DNA of 64,000 nt, taken from Methyloferula stellata AR4. GTDB taxonomy: Bacteria; Pseudomonadota; Alphaproteobacteria; Rhizobiales; Beijerinckiaceae. The stretch spans positions 3,364,001 through 3,428,000 of the forward strand of contig NZ_ARWA01000001.1 in assembly GCF_000385335.1 (NCBI RefSeq), given 5' to 3'. Of the stretch, positions 8,433-17,458 are shown piece after piece. Numbering within the stretch: position 1 is the first letter of the stretch; each line of letters starts with the position of its first letter. The notes under the pieces are model-generated. The model was not told where the DNA came from and did no database searches. It saw only the letters and a program-made list of their open reading frames with translations. The translations under genes and the position numbers were made by a program.

Positions 8433-9692
8433 ATGATGGATTTGACGAGACGAACGTATCTGGCGGGCCTCGCAACATTGGCCCTCATGCCTCCTAGGCC
8501 AAGCGCAGCGGAGAGTTATTGCAATGACAAGAGCGGCGCCGCGTATGCTGCGCCAAAGCCCGTTTTGCCGCTTGGCGATATCTCGCCGCGGACACTTTGG
8601 GGCGTGGCGCTTGCATCTCCGGCTCTCTACGATGAATCACTTGTTCAGGCAATTTCGGCGGAGCGGCCGAAATTTCTCGCGATTGCCAATGCCTTGAAAT
8701 TCGGCAATCTTTATCCGGAGCCAGCGGATATCGACGCCAGCGAAGGCAAGAGCTGGCGCGAATGCGATGATATTGTCGCGCTTGCAAAACGTCTGCGCGT
8801 ACCTCTCCGCGGTGATTGCCTTGCTTGGAACGAGTGGCTGCCAAAATGGCTTGTCGACCTTGCTCAGCGGCGTGATGAGCGTTCCAAGGACACGGTCATG
8901 CAGATCTATCAGAGGCACTTTCAAAATGTCTTTGCGCACTTCAGGCGGTTGGAGACGTCCAACGACATGACCCTACTGCGCTGGTGCGGCGTCATCAACG
9001 AACCGTTCAATCCGTGGATAGAAGAAAACGGGGCACCAGCTTGGCGTAAAGGCGCGTGGCTGAACGCGTTCGGTCTCGCGTCTGACGGCATACCGCTTTA
9101 CATTCATCAGGCCTTTGTTTTCGGTGAGCGCTTCGGATCAAATGCCATATCGCTCTTTTTGAATGAGACTTATTGCGATAACGACCGGTTCGGCCCGAAG
9201 GTCAGGTTAGCCCTGCTCCGGTTGGTCGATGCGTTGCAACGAGCCGGCAGAAAAGTCGATGCCATAGGCCTCGAATGCCACCTCATGCCGCAATGGATGA
9301 ACGAACCCGATAAGCCGGATTGGAAACCCTTTGTCGGATTTATAAGAGAGCTAGCGCGCCGAAACGTGGAAATTTACATAACCGAGCTTGATGTTAACGA
9401 CTGCTCGCTCAACTCTGTTGCTGAGCGCGACGCGCAGGTCGCTGCTTATATGGACTCTTTTGTCACGGCCGCTTTGCAGGTCCCAGCGGTTACAATGGTG
9501 ACCAACTGGGATCTATCAGACAAATACTCTTGGCTGCGTGGCGATGCATCTCCTTCGGATGTCTTTCCGTCTCTGGGCGGCTGGGCGAATTGCGTTTCAC
9601 ACCCATCCTGTCCTCGCCCGGATCCCTATGATCAAAACATGCATCCGAAAGCTGCAAGAGACGCATTGGCCAGAGCGCTTGGTGTCAGGTGA
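8433..9692 (+). CDS. GH10-family endo-beta-1,4-xylanase-like hydrolase, Tat-exported
   Basis: Secreted TIM-barrel glycoside hydrolase of family 10, 419 residues. TRRTYLAGLA at residues 5-14 is a twin-arginine signal, cleaved near residue 26. The acid/base glutamate is E190 in VINEPF and the nucleophile is E318 in ITELDV; NWDLSDKYSWL near residue 358 is the usual C-terminal barrel motif. The family's WHSQLP loop reads AWNEWLP at 131-137, with the substrate-contacting His replaced by Asn, so the substrate may not be plain xylan. GGAGGAG precedes the ATG. The neighbouring methyltransferase and DUF2233 gene hint at extracellular polysaccharide handling. Confidence 0.9.
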   Translation: MMDLTRRTYLAGLATLALMPPRPSAAESYCNDKSGAAYAAPKPVLPLGDISPRTLWGVALASPALYDESLVQAISAERPKFLAIANALKFGNLYPEPADIDASEGKSWRECDDIVALAKRLRVPLRGDCLAWNEWLPKWLVDLAQRRDERSKDTVMQIYQRHFQNVFAHFRRLETSNDMTLLRWCGVINEPFNPWIEENGAPAWRKGAWLNAFGLASDGIPLYIHQAFVFGERFGSNAISLFLNETYCDNDRFGPKVRLALLRLVDALQRAGRKVDAIGLECHLMPQWMNEPDKPDWKPFVGFIRELARRNVEIYITELDVNDCSLNSVAERDAQVAAYMDSFVTAALQVPAVTMVTNWDLSDKYSWLRGDASPSDVFPSLGGWANCVSHPSCPRPDPYDQNMHPKAARDALARALGVR

Positions 9693-9756
9693 CGATCGGT
9701 CTGTCTTTTTCGCTTTCTTCACGCACACGCAGCCATTCGGCGCCGCTTCGGCCCTA

Positions 9757-11520
9757 TCAAAGATCGAGAGCAATATCACCTTGGGGCTGGCTGCAGCAGA
9801 TCAAAAGATTGCCCTCGGCCGGCGGTTCGATTGGGTCCGGCTGATAGATGACTGAGCCGGAAATCAGCTCCGTCTCGCAGTTATGACAAACTCCGGTGCG
9901 GCACGACCAGCGCACCGGCACATCGCAGGCTTCGGCGAGTTCGAGCAGGCTGTGGAACCCGGAACCCCAGTGGACAGCGAGATTGCTGCGCGTAAAGGAT
10001 ACAATCGGCCCGACCTCCGCGGCTTCCTCCGGCGGATGCGGCGGCCGCCGCGAGACCGCGGCGATGCCCGGCGTCATCGACGGGCCCGACCCGAAATTCT
10101 CGGTGTGCAGGCGGTCACGGATGACCCCCGAGCCTGCAAGGCCGGTGACGAGATCGCTCATAAACGCGGCTGGACCGCAGATATAGACGTCCGCATCGGG
10201 CGGGACGCCGATTTCCTTCAACACGTCCACATCCACGCGTCCCACCCCATCGAAATCGACAGACGGCCGATCGGTTGGGTTTGGCGCACTGTAGCGGATG
10301 TGGCTATGGCTTCCGGGCAAAGACTCGAGAAGTTCGCGCACCTCCGCCGCGAATGGATGCTCGCTGCCGTTGCGGGCACCGTAAATCCACCAAATCTCTC
10401 TCCGAGTTTGCTCGGCGGCCAGTGCATACAGCATTGCGAGGACCGGAGTGGCGCCGATGCCGGCACTGACAAGGAGCACGGGACGCTCGCCTGGCTGCAA
10501 CGTGAAGCTGCCACGCGGGGCGCTTACATCAAGACTATCGCCCGCCTGAACCTGCGTATCGATGTAAGCCCCGGCGGCGCCATGCGGCTCGCGCTTGACG
10601 CTGATGCGATAGCGATCCCGGCTCGGCTCGCCCGACAGCGAATAGCTGCGAAGCAGTGCGCTCCCATCGGGCAGTGGCCCGAGCCGCAAAACGATAAACT
10701 GCCCCGCCTCGGCGGTCGCAAGCGGCTCACCGTCGGCCGGCTCCAGGACGAGCGAGGTGACATTGCTGCTTTCGTGCAGCTTGCGCGACACACGCAACGA
10801 ACGGAAGCCGCGCCACGCGGGGGGCGAACCCGTCGGTGGGCCAAGTCCTGGGTTACCGGTTGTTCCATTGCCTTTCCGTTCCCGGTCGAGCAGCGCCTCT
10901 AACGAGCTGCGCCAACCGGCGCTCAATGCCGGGATACGCAACGCTCGTTCCAGACCGCTCGCCGGGTGACCCGGCAAATAGAGCAGCGCATTGATCTCGG
11001 CGACGGTCATCCCTTCGGGACCGGCCTCGACCTTCGCAATTTCGGCGCCGGCGCCGACTTCGCCTTCCTTCAAAACCCGGAAATAGAAACCGGGTCTGCC
11101 ATGTGAGACGAGCAGTGCTGCCATCTGCGGCTCGTTCATGCGGATGCCGACGCGATAGCAGGTGACGCGCGGCTGCGTCACTTCGAACAGGGCGTCGCCG
11201 ATCTGGTAATGATCGCCAATGCACACTTCAGTATCCGCCAGTCCCTCGACGGTAAAATTCTCTCCGAACTGGCCATAGGTATAGTCATTTCGACCGAGCT
11301 GGTTTTGCCAATAACGATAAGATTCGATCTGATAGACAAAGACTGCCCGGTGTTCGCCACCGTGCCCCGCCAAATCTCCTTGCCCGTCTCCATCGAGGTT
11401 GAGCCGTCGTGCCATCCGCCGGCCCTGAACCGGCGTTTTCCAAACCGCGGAGTGGACAGTTTTCCCTTGCCACTCGATGTCGCGTGGCAGGCCCACATTA
11501 ACTGAGAGCAACCTCGCCAT
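9757..11520 (-). CDS. MOSC domain / ferredoxin-NAD reductase / [2Fe-2S] ferredoxin fusion
   Basis: Predicted cytosolic oxidoreductase of 587 residues with three modules. Residues 1-215 are a MOSC/YiiM domain with the sulfur-carrying Cys121 in QPRVTCYRVGIR. Residues 238-480 are a ferredoxin-reductase unit with the flavin motif RSYSLSG (291-297) and the nucleotide motif GIGATPVLAML (354-364). Residues 505-587 are a plant-type ferredoxin with Cys540, Cys545, Cys548 and Cys575. MOSC-reductase proteins are linked to N-hydroxylated base and nitro-compound reduction, but the substrate here is unknown. A strong GAGAGGAG lies upstream of the ATG. It is downstream of the NIPSNAP gene in the same operon. 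Confidence 0.9.
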   Translation of the reverse strand: MARLLSVNVGLPRDIEWQGKTVHSAVWKTPVQGRRMARRLNLDGDGQGDLAGHGGEHRAVFVYQIESYRYWQNQLGRNDYTYGQFGENFTVEGLADTEVCIGDHYQIGDALFEVTQPRVTCYRVGIRMNEPQMAALLVSHGRPGFYFRVLKEGEVGAGAEIAKVEAGPEGMTVAEINALLYLPGHPASGLERALRIPALSAGWRSSLEALLDRERKGNGTTGNPGLGPPTGSPPAWRGFRSLRVSRKLHESSNVTSLVLEPADGEPLATAEAGQFIVLRLGPLPDGSALLRSYSLSGEPSRDRYRISVKREPHGAAGAYIDTQVQAGDSLDVSAPRGSFTLQPGERPVLLVSAGIGATPVLAMLYALAAEQTRREIWWIYGARNGSEHPFAAEVRELLESLPGSHSHIRYSAPNPTDRPSVDFDGVGRVDVDVLKEIGVPPDADVYICGPAAFMSDLVTGLAGSGVIRDRLHTENFGSGPSMTPGIAAVSRRPPHPPEEAAEVGPIVSFTRSNLAVHWGSGFHSLLELAEACDVPVRWSCRTGVCHNCETELISGSVIYQPDPIEPPAEGNLLICCSQPQGDIALDL

Positions 11521-11572
11521 CGTTTTGATCTCCTCTCAAGAGAAGCCCGTCGCGCGCTCGCCTCAACTCGGG

Positions 11573-11899
11573 CTAAGCCAAGGCCGAAAAGCTCGTCGGC
11601 GTGAGAAGCTGATTGGCAATGCTCGCAACGATTGGGCCGTCCTTCTCGCTCTCTTCGCGCACGCGCAACCATTCGGGGTCGCTCTGAAACGCGGTCCATT
11701 TGGCCTCGCGGTCGGCGAGAGAAGTCCAGCTCAGAATATAGGTCAGTTCGGCGTTGGAATTGCCAATCAAGGTCGTCCAGAATCCGACCTGAACGATCCC
11801 ATGTTTTTTCCAGATGGATGTCGTGTGATCCTTGAAACGCGCGAGCAAGGCGGGCATGCGCCCCGGCACGACGGTATAAACGCGCAACTCATAGAGCAT
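11573..11899 (-). CDS. NIPSNAP-family protein
   Basis: 108-residue dimeric alpha/beta-barrel type protein. MLYELRVYTVVPGRMPALL at the N-terminus and the ILSWTSLADREAKWTAF region are signatures of the NIPSNAP family, whose members are mostly uncharacterised. CAGGAG lies eight bases before the ATG. The gene precedes the MOSC fusion by 52 bases on the same strand, so the two are probably co-transcribed; a supporting role in that redox reaction is conceivable but unproven. Confidence 0.85.
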   Translation of the reverse strand: MLYELRVYTVVPGRMPALLARFKDHTTSIWKKHGIVQVGFWTTLIGNSNAELTYILSWTSLADREAKWTAFQSDPEWLRVREESEKDGPIVASIANQLLTPTSFSALA

Positions 11900-11951
11900 T
11901 GAATGGTCTCCTGCGAAAACAGTGTCCTTTGAACACGGATCGATGCGCCAG

Positions 11952-12385
11952 TCAGCGCTCCAAAAAATCCTGGTGCTCCGGTTCAGCCTCCCAGAACCTG
12001 GCGGCCGGAACGACTTGGGTCACGATCTTGTCCGGCCAATGTCCGGCCGCGTCGAGACCAGCGATCACATCTTCGGCAATGCGCTTCTGATCCTCGCTCG
12101 TATAGAAAATAGCCGAGCGATAGCTCGGGCCCTCGTCATCGCCTTGCCGGTTCAGCGTCGTCGGATCGTGAATCTGGAAAAAATGTTCGAGCAGCATTTG
12201 GAAGCTGATCGCCTTCGGGTCGAAGATGACTTCGACGGCTTCGGCATGCGTTCCGTGGTTGCGATAAGTGGCGTTGGCAACATCGCCGCCAGTGTAACCG
12301 ACACGTGTCGAGACCACGCCTTTACGGCGCCGCAGGGTGTGTTGCACGCCCCAAAAGCAACCGCCGGCAAGAATTGCGACTTCAT
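11952..12385 (-). pseudogene. msrA: peptide-methionine (S)-S-oxide reductase msrA, damaged at both ends
   Basis: MsrA reduces methionine-S-sulfoxide. The catalytic motif AGGCFWGVQ and the [20 protein letters not shown] and [16 protein letters not shown] segments are intact. However, no ATG, GTG or TTG lies in frame before the catalytic Cys: the only candidate, ATG at 12385, is one base out of frame, and adding one A (ATGAAA) would give [13 protein letters not shown]. The C-terminus stops at [10 protein letters not shown], lacking the final 15-20 residues usual in this group. It may be a decaying gene, use a non-standard start, or contain a sequencing error. It follows the 12400-12816 gene with little gap. 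Confidence 0.6.
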
Positions 12386-12399
12386 GCGGAAGGGAAAGG

Positions 12400-12816
12400 T
12401 TAGTGCCGCTTATCCCGCCCTCCCGTTGCCGCTTGGCCGATCCAATAGATCATGGTCACTTCGCCAATTCCTCCGCCGAGAGGATGCGGATCATGCACCA
12501 GTTTGCCGTCTGAAAAAATGACCGCATGGTCTACGCCGCGCGGACTTTGGCCGCGCGCAATATAGAACTCGGGCAATGGGATGTGGTTATCATGGATGTT
12601 CGCCGGACTGTCGTAATGAAAATCCTCTTTGAACATCAGGCTCACCCATTCGACGACTCTGTCCAGCCAATATTCGTTGCGGCGCGCGATCATTCCCTCG
12701 AATTCGGGAACCATCCATAGCGGTATTTCCAACAGAGAGGCCAAAACCGCGGCAAGGCAATTTCCGTGATGCCCTCCGCTGTCGCTATAAAGCTTTGTTT
12801 GCGTAACGGGTATCAT
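12400..12816 (-). CDS. conserved hypothetical protein with papain-like Cys/His motifs
   Basis: 138-residue soluble protein. The segment [19 protein letters not shown] followed by a later GVDHAVIF and [10 protein letters not shown] matches a widespread hypothetical family with a possible cysteine-peptidase fold, where Cys in GNC and the His residues would form the active site; that fold is inferred from pattern only. GGAG seven bases before ATG 12816 sets the start; the frame extends further upstream without a better start. It is the first gene of a run towards msrA. Confidence 0.65.
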   Translation of the reverse strand: MIPVTQTKLYSDSGGHHGNCLAAVLASLLEIPLWMVPEFEGMIARRNEYWLDRVVEWVSLMFKEDFHYDSPANIHDNHIPLPEFYIARGQSPRGVDHAVIFSDGKLVHDPHPLGGGIGEVTMIYWIGQAATGGRDKRH

Positions 12817-12914
12817 AGCGCGCTCCGGGATTGGTTGATCCTCGTTAGCGCATGGATATAGGCAGCATACAAGCGGCGCCGCACACGGGTTGCCCCGCAT
12901 GCGGGCGCAGCACC

Positions 12915-13715
12915 CTAATCGCCGTCGATCTGCCGGCCGACGATGGCGATCGCCCGCTCATAGACGGGCGCCGCGTTCCACGCCTGGATCGCGGCGAAAT
13001 TGGCTTCGCCCGGCTGATAGCCCGCACCCGCCTGCCAGCCATGCGCTTTCAGGAAATTCGCCGTCGAGGTCAGCGCCACGGAGGCATTGTCGAGACTTCC
13101 GCCCGTGCCATATTCGAGAATGGTCTTGGGCAGGAATTGCGTCTGGCCGATCTCGCCATGCATCGAACCGCGCGCGCCGGGCGACAACTCTCCGCGGTCG
13201 ATCAGTTTCAGCGCGGCGTAAAGCTGATCGGTGAAATAGGCCGAGCGGCGGCAGTCATAGGCGAGCGTCGCGACGGCCGAGAGCGCATCCTGATTCCCAT
13301 GGACGCGCCCGAAGCCCGTCTCCATGCCCCAGATCGCGATGAGCGGCCCCGGCGGGACGCCATATCGCTGCTGAATCGAGGCAAAGAGCGCCGCTTGGGA
13401 GCGCTTCAGCCCGCGCCCCTGCGCGGCAATGGCGGCGCCGCCGCGCCGTGCGAGAAAGGATTCGAGCGACACATGGAAGCCGCCCTGCCCGCGATCGGCG
13501 CCGATCGTCGCGTGATTGTAATGCGTTGCCGCAAGGGCAGCGAGCGCCGTGCCGCCGACGCCCTTGGCCCGCGCTTCCGCTTCGAATTGCTGCTTCCAGC
13601 TCTCGAAGCCCGCCGAGTTGGTACCGCATTGCGCGGCATTGGCTTTGCCGGCCATGCAGCCGAGCATCAGGAAGGCTGCCACTGCGGCTGTCTTGAACTG
13701 CCTGCTCTTGGACAT
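12915..13715 (-). CDS. lytic murein transglycosylase (MltB/SLT_2 family)
   Basis: Periplasmic enzyme that cleaves peptidoglycan to 1,6-anhydromuropeptides. The signal peptide ends after residue 28 (AGKANA-A). The catalytic glutamate lies in IWGMETGFG, followed by the family motifs LSAVATLAYD and GEIGQTQFLPKTILEYG. The length of 266 residues is short for MltB and lacks a peptidoglycan-binding domain. GGGAG precedes ATG 13715, which is preferred over an ATG 21 codons upstream that would bury the signal peptide. Confidence 0.88.
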   Translation of the reverse strand: MSKSRQFKTAAVAAFLMLGCMAGKANAAQCGTNSAGFESWKQQFEAEARAKGVGGTALAALAATHYNHATIGADRGQGGFHVSLESFLARRGGAAIAAQGRGLKRSQAALFASIQQRYGVPPGPLIAIWGMETGFGRVHGNQDALSAVATLAYDCRRSAYFTDQLYAALKLIDRGELSPGARGSMHGEIGQTQFLPKTILEYGTGGSLDNASVALTSTANFLKAHGWQAGAGYQPGEANFAAIQAWNAAPVYERAIAIVGRQIDGD

Positions 13716-13880
13716 TGAGAACTCCCGTGAGATTCCGTCTCGTCGGACGATACGCTGGCCCGCCAAGCCTGTCGACATGGCCTATCGATGTTGGTTTCCG
13801 TTTAACCTTCAGATCCGAGCATATTTGGTTGGTTAAGACGTTGAGATGACGCCCCACGCCAGGCTCCGGCCGCAGCGGTC

Positions 13881-14573
13881 CTAGGCCGCGATGGCGGCGT
13901 GGATCGCCTTGCAATGCCGGACGAGGTTTTGATGTTCCAAAACGAATCCGCGCAGCGGCGTGTCGATCTCGAAGACGTAAATATTGGCGATCGAGCCATA
14001 AAGCGCCGCATCGAGGCTCGTCGGCTTTGCGCCGAATACGAAGCCGTCCTGCGGTACGAGGCGCGCCAGCACGCCGAGATCGGCGAGGCCGCGGGCATAG
14101 GCGGCGTCCGGTTCATAGCGGCCTATGCCCTGGTAGAAGTAACGTTTGAAATTATAGTCCCGCGCGGCTTCCAAAGCGGCCGTAGTCATGTCCTTATGGG
14201 TTGCAAGAAAAGCGTCGCGGAATTGCGGCCAGAATTGATCGTCCTTCCAGCGCGAATAGGACATCACCCAATAGAGATCGTCGAGCACGCGGCGGACCAG
14301 AAGATGGGTGTCGCGCTGCGCGACGGTGAGCCCATCATCGATCGTAAGACCATAGCGCCGGATCAAATGTGCGATGATGACATCGCTGTCGCCGATCTTC
14401 TCGTCGCCATCGAGGAGATAGGGCAATTGCCCGCGCGGCGCCTGCGCCGTGTCGATGATATGCTCATGCCGGAACGGCAGACCGCAGAGTTTGAGGAAGG
14501 CATAAATTTTCAACCCGAAGGGGTTGTTGTCGGCAACGCCGAAGAGCTCGGGGTAGGAAAATAAGGTCAGCAT
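13881..14573 (-). CDS. glutathione S-transferase family protein
   Basis: 230-residue protein with an N-terminal thioredoxin-like domain (LFSYPELFGVADNNPFGLK, then QLPYLLDGDEKIGDSD containing the glutathione-contacting Asp-Ser) and an all-helical C-terminal domain ending AAKPTSLDAALYGSI. The pattern matches the metaxin/failed-axon-connections-like GST subgroup. The physiological substrate is unknown. It is transcribed on its own, divergent from the ClpP-like gene. Confidence 0.85.
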   Translation of the reverse strand: MLTLFSYPELFGVADNNPFGLKIYAFLKLCGLPFRHEHIIDTAQAPRGQLPYLLDGDEKIGDSDVIIAHLIRRYGLTIDDGLTVAQRDTHLLVRRVLDDLYWVMSYSRWKDDQFWPQFRDAFLATHKDMTTAALEAARDYNFKRYFYQGIGRYEPDAAYARGLADLGVLARLVPQDGFVFGAKPTSLDAALYGSIANIYVFEIDTPLRGFVLEHQNLVRHCKAIHAAIAA

Positions 14574-14659
14574 TCCGGCCTGTCCAAAAGCGGTTCGCCC
14601 TGGAGTATATACGAAGATGCCAGCTTCGCTCTCGATCGGGCCAATGATGGAGACAAATC

Positions 14660-15457
14660 ATGACTGATCGTGATGGGCCGCCTCGTTCTCATGCGGCATC
14701 TTCTGGTCCGTGGGGGGCGCCGTCGCCTGAAGCAGCGGGAGAGCCGCCGGAAGCAAATCATGCCTCCGCTCGAAAGCCATGGCGGTTGGGCTCCTTCGCC
14801 ATACTCGCCGTCATTCTTTTCAGCTACGGCGTCTCTGCCTACAGAGATCTCTCGCGACCCGAAGCCTGGGCCTATTGGCGAGATCTCTATTTTTCGCCGG
14901 GCCTCACCTCTACCATCGTTTCAGACGCTTATACCGACAGCGCAGGTCATCTTCATCCAGGCTTGGCGGTCAGCGGGAAAATAGGAGCCGCAGCCGCAAG
15001 TTGGTTTCGTGACAGAATCGAGGAAGCCCATCTCTCGCCGGGTGATGCCGTGTTCTTGTCTTCGCCGGGCGGATATATCGACCAAGCCCTCATCATAGGC
15101 GAGGTCATTCGATCCAAGGGGCTAGTCACAGCCGTTGGCGTGCCTGATTCCTCCGGTCACATAAAACCGTCCTATTGCGCGAGTGCCTGCGTATTTGCCT
15201 ATGCAGGCGGGACGGTTCGCATCGGTATCCCAGGATCCAAACTGGGTGTCCACCGGTTTACGACTACCAGCACAGGCGGCGACCCGGTCGCCGATACGCA
15301 GAGAACCACGGGTATCGTATTAGGATATATGACGAAGATGGGCGTCTCATCCGCCGTCGTGGAGGCGATGTCCGCGACGAATGATATCCACTGGCTCAGC
15401 GCAAAGGAAACCACCGAAACAGGGCTCGTCACCGATCCCTTGGGGAGCGGCGGTTAA
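14660..15457 (+). CDS. membrane-anchored ClpP/crotonase-fold protein (COG3904-like)
   Basis: 265 residues: a Pro/Ser-rich cytoplasmic N-terminus (1-40), one membrane segment (about 44-60, FAILAVILFSYGVSAY), and a periplasmic domain of ClpP fold. FLSSPGGYIDQALIIG resembles the oxyanion-hole strand and helix, and PSYCASACVFAYAGG carries the serine expected at the nucleophile position; GVHRF supplies a candidate His. This type of predicted periplasmic ClpP-like protein is common but uncharacterised in alphaproteobacteria. Protease activity is inferred only. Confidence 0.75.
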   Translation: MTDRDGPPRSHAASSGPWGAPSPEAAGEPPEANHASARKPWRLGSFAILAVILFSYGVSAYRDLSRPEAWAYWRDLYFSPGLTSTIVSDAYTDSAGHLHPGLAVSGKIGAAAASWFRDRIEEAHLSPGDAVFLSSPGGYIDQALIIGEVIRSKGLVTAVGVPDSSGHIKPSYCASACVFAYAGGTVRIGIPGSKLGVHRFTTTSTGGDPVADTQRTTGIVLGYMTKMGVSSAVVEAMSATNDIHWLSAKETTETGLVTDPLGSGG

Positions 15458-15649
15458 AAATCAAAAATGCCGCGAATTGGCGCTTTTCTGTAGAGATTTT
15501 GATATTCCGTCATATTGCCTTATGGCTTTGATCGTGAAAAGCGGCCGAGTGGCGTAAACTGACGCCCATCACGCAATCGAGATCAGCCGCCGCTCCCATC
15601 GTCGCCAGCGACGTGCTGCGCGGCCTTTTAACTTTCAGGCAATTCATCC

Positions 15650-17377
15650 GTGACCTTGTTCAAGACCAGCCCACCGCTGGCTCGTGCGCTCGCCGAGCGC
15701 AATTATGCCGATGCGACACCCGTGCAATCCGCCGTCCTGACAGAGGAAGCGGAAGAAAGGGACATTCTCGTCTCGGCCCAGACAGGCTCCGGCAAGACGG
15801 TTGCCTATGGCTTGGCCATCGCCGCGACGATTCTCGGCGAAGACGACAAGTTGAGCAAGGCTGCCGCGCCCCTCGCCCTCATCATCGCGCCGACGCGCGA
15901 ACTTGCCATGCAGGTCGAACGCGAACTGGCCTGGCTCTATCAATATGCCGGGGCAAAGATCGTCTCTTGCGTCGGCGGCATGGATAGCCGGACCGAGCGC
16001 CGCAAGCTCGCAGACGGCGCGCATATCGTCATCGGCACGCCCGGCCGCCTGCGCGATCATATCGAGCGGCGCGGCTTGATTGTGGATGAGCTCAAGGCCG
16101 TCGTCCTCGACGAAGCCGACGAAATGCTCGACCTCGGCTTCCGCGAGGATCTCGAATTCATTCTCGAGGCGACGCCCGCCGCCAGACGCACTCTCCTCTT
16201 TTCCGCGACCATGCCGAAAGGCATCGCGGCTCTGGCCAAGCGTTATCAGCACAATGCTTTGCGCATCGAGGTCGCTGGCGGCGAGCGCGGTCACGCGGAT
16301 ATCGAATATCGTGCGATCAGGGTCGCTCCGCATGAAACCGAACATGCGGTCGTCAATCTCCTGCGCTTCGTCGAGGCGCAAAGCGCGATCGTGTTTTGCA
16401 ACACACGCGAATCGGTCAGGCACTTGCACGCGACCTTGCTCGAACGCGGCTTCTCGGCCGTGCTCTTGTCGGGCGAATTGAGTCAGCACGAACGCAATCA
16501 ATCCATGCAGGCCATGCGCGATGGCCGGGCGCGCGTCTGCATCGCGACAGACGTCGCCGCGCGCGGCATCGATCTGCCCAATCTCGGACTGGTCATTCAC
16601 GCCGAGCTTCCCAACGATGCCGAAGCGTTGCAGCATCGCAGCGGGCGCACCGGCCGCGCCGGCCGCAAAGGCGTGAGCGCTCTGCTCGTCCCCAACGCGC
16701 GGCGCCAGCGCGTCGAACGGCTTTTGGCGGAGGCAGGCGTTCGCGCCTCCTGGAGTGGACCGCCTTCCGTCGAGGAGATCCGCAAGCTCGATCAAGAGCG
16801 CATGCTGCAAGATTCGATTCTGACCGAGCCGCCGGCCGAAGAGGATTTCGAGCTCGCAAGATTGCTGCTTGCGGAACGAACGCCCGAAGAACTCGGCGCG
16901 GCCTTGATCCGCGTCTATCGCTCGCGCCTGCCAGCCTTGGAGGACGTAACCGATCCCGGCCAAGGCCCGGAGCGCCGCGAGCCGCGCGGATCGAAAAACG
17001 CGCCGGGGAAAGGTCCATCGGCCAAGACCTCCAAGGCGCCGCGGGCGGCTTTTTCGGGTGAGGCCACTTGGTTCCGGCTCGATATCGGGCGAAGCAAGAA
17101 CGCCGATCCGAAATGGCTTTTGCCGATGCTTTGCCGCAAAGGAAAAATCAGCAAACAAGACATCGGCGTGATCCGCATCTTCGACACCGAAACGAAGGTT
17201 GAAATCGCGGAGCCGGTCGCGGCGCAATTTGCCGCCAATATGAAACGGCCGGGCGGCGACAATATCCGCGTCGAACGGCTGAGCGGCGGCCCTGAGCCCA
17301 CGGGCCCGGACGCCCCGCCGAAAGGCGGTAAGCCGAAACGTGCGAAAGAAAAGCGCGACGGCCCAGCAAAGACCTGA
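15650..17377 (+). CDS. DEAD-box RNA helicase with DbpA-type C-terminal domain
   Basis: ATP-dependent RNA helicase, 575 residues, probably acting in ribosome assembly or RNA turnover. Motifs in order: AQTGSGKT (Walker A, near residue 45), PTRELAMQV, TPGRLRDHI, VLDEADEMLD, SATMPKG, ATDVAARGIDLP and HRSGRTGRAG. A C-terminal DbpA/CsdA-like RNA-binding domain (TWFRLDIGRSKNADPKWLLP) and a basic tail follow. The start is GTG 15650; a TTG two codons later is possible and no clear ribosome site favours either. Confidence 0.92.
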   Translation: MTLFKTSPPLARALAERNYADATPVQSAVLTEEAEERDILVSAQTGSGKTVAYGLAIAATILGEDDKLSKAAAPLALIIAPTRELAMQVERELAWLYQYAGAKIVSCVGGMDSRTERRKLADGAHIVIGTPGRLRDHIERRGLIVDELKAVVLDEADEMLDLGFREDLEFILEATPAARRTLLFSATMPKGIAALAKRYQHNALRIEVAGGERGHADIEYRAIRVAPHETEHAVVNLLRFVEAQSAIVFCNTRESVRHLHATLLERGFSAVLLSGELSQHERNQSMQAMRDGRARVCIATDVAARGIDLPNLGLVIHAELPNDAEALQHRSGRTGRAGRKGVSALLVPNARRQRVERLLAEAGVRASWSGPPSVEEIRKLDQERMLQDSILTEPPAEEDFELARLLLAERTPEELGAALIRVYRSRLPALEDVTDPGQGPERREPRGSKNAPGKGPSAKTSKAPRAAFSGEATWFRLDIGRSKNADPKWLLPMLCRKGKISKQDIGVIRIFDTETKVEIAEPVAAQFAANMKRPGGDNIRVERLSGGPEPTGPDAPPKGGKPKRAKEKRDGPAKT

Positions 17378-17458
17378 ATGACGGCAATTTCGTCGGGCGG
17401 CGGGCGGCTTTATCGCTTGCCGCTGCCACGCCCACGCTTCAAACTGGCCGCCTCAGCC

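Noticed and set aside
15644-17227. Long minus-strand frame opposite the helicase
   Set aside because: Antisense shadow in GC-rich DNA; the plus strand has all helicase motifs.
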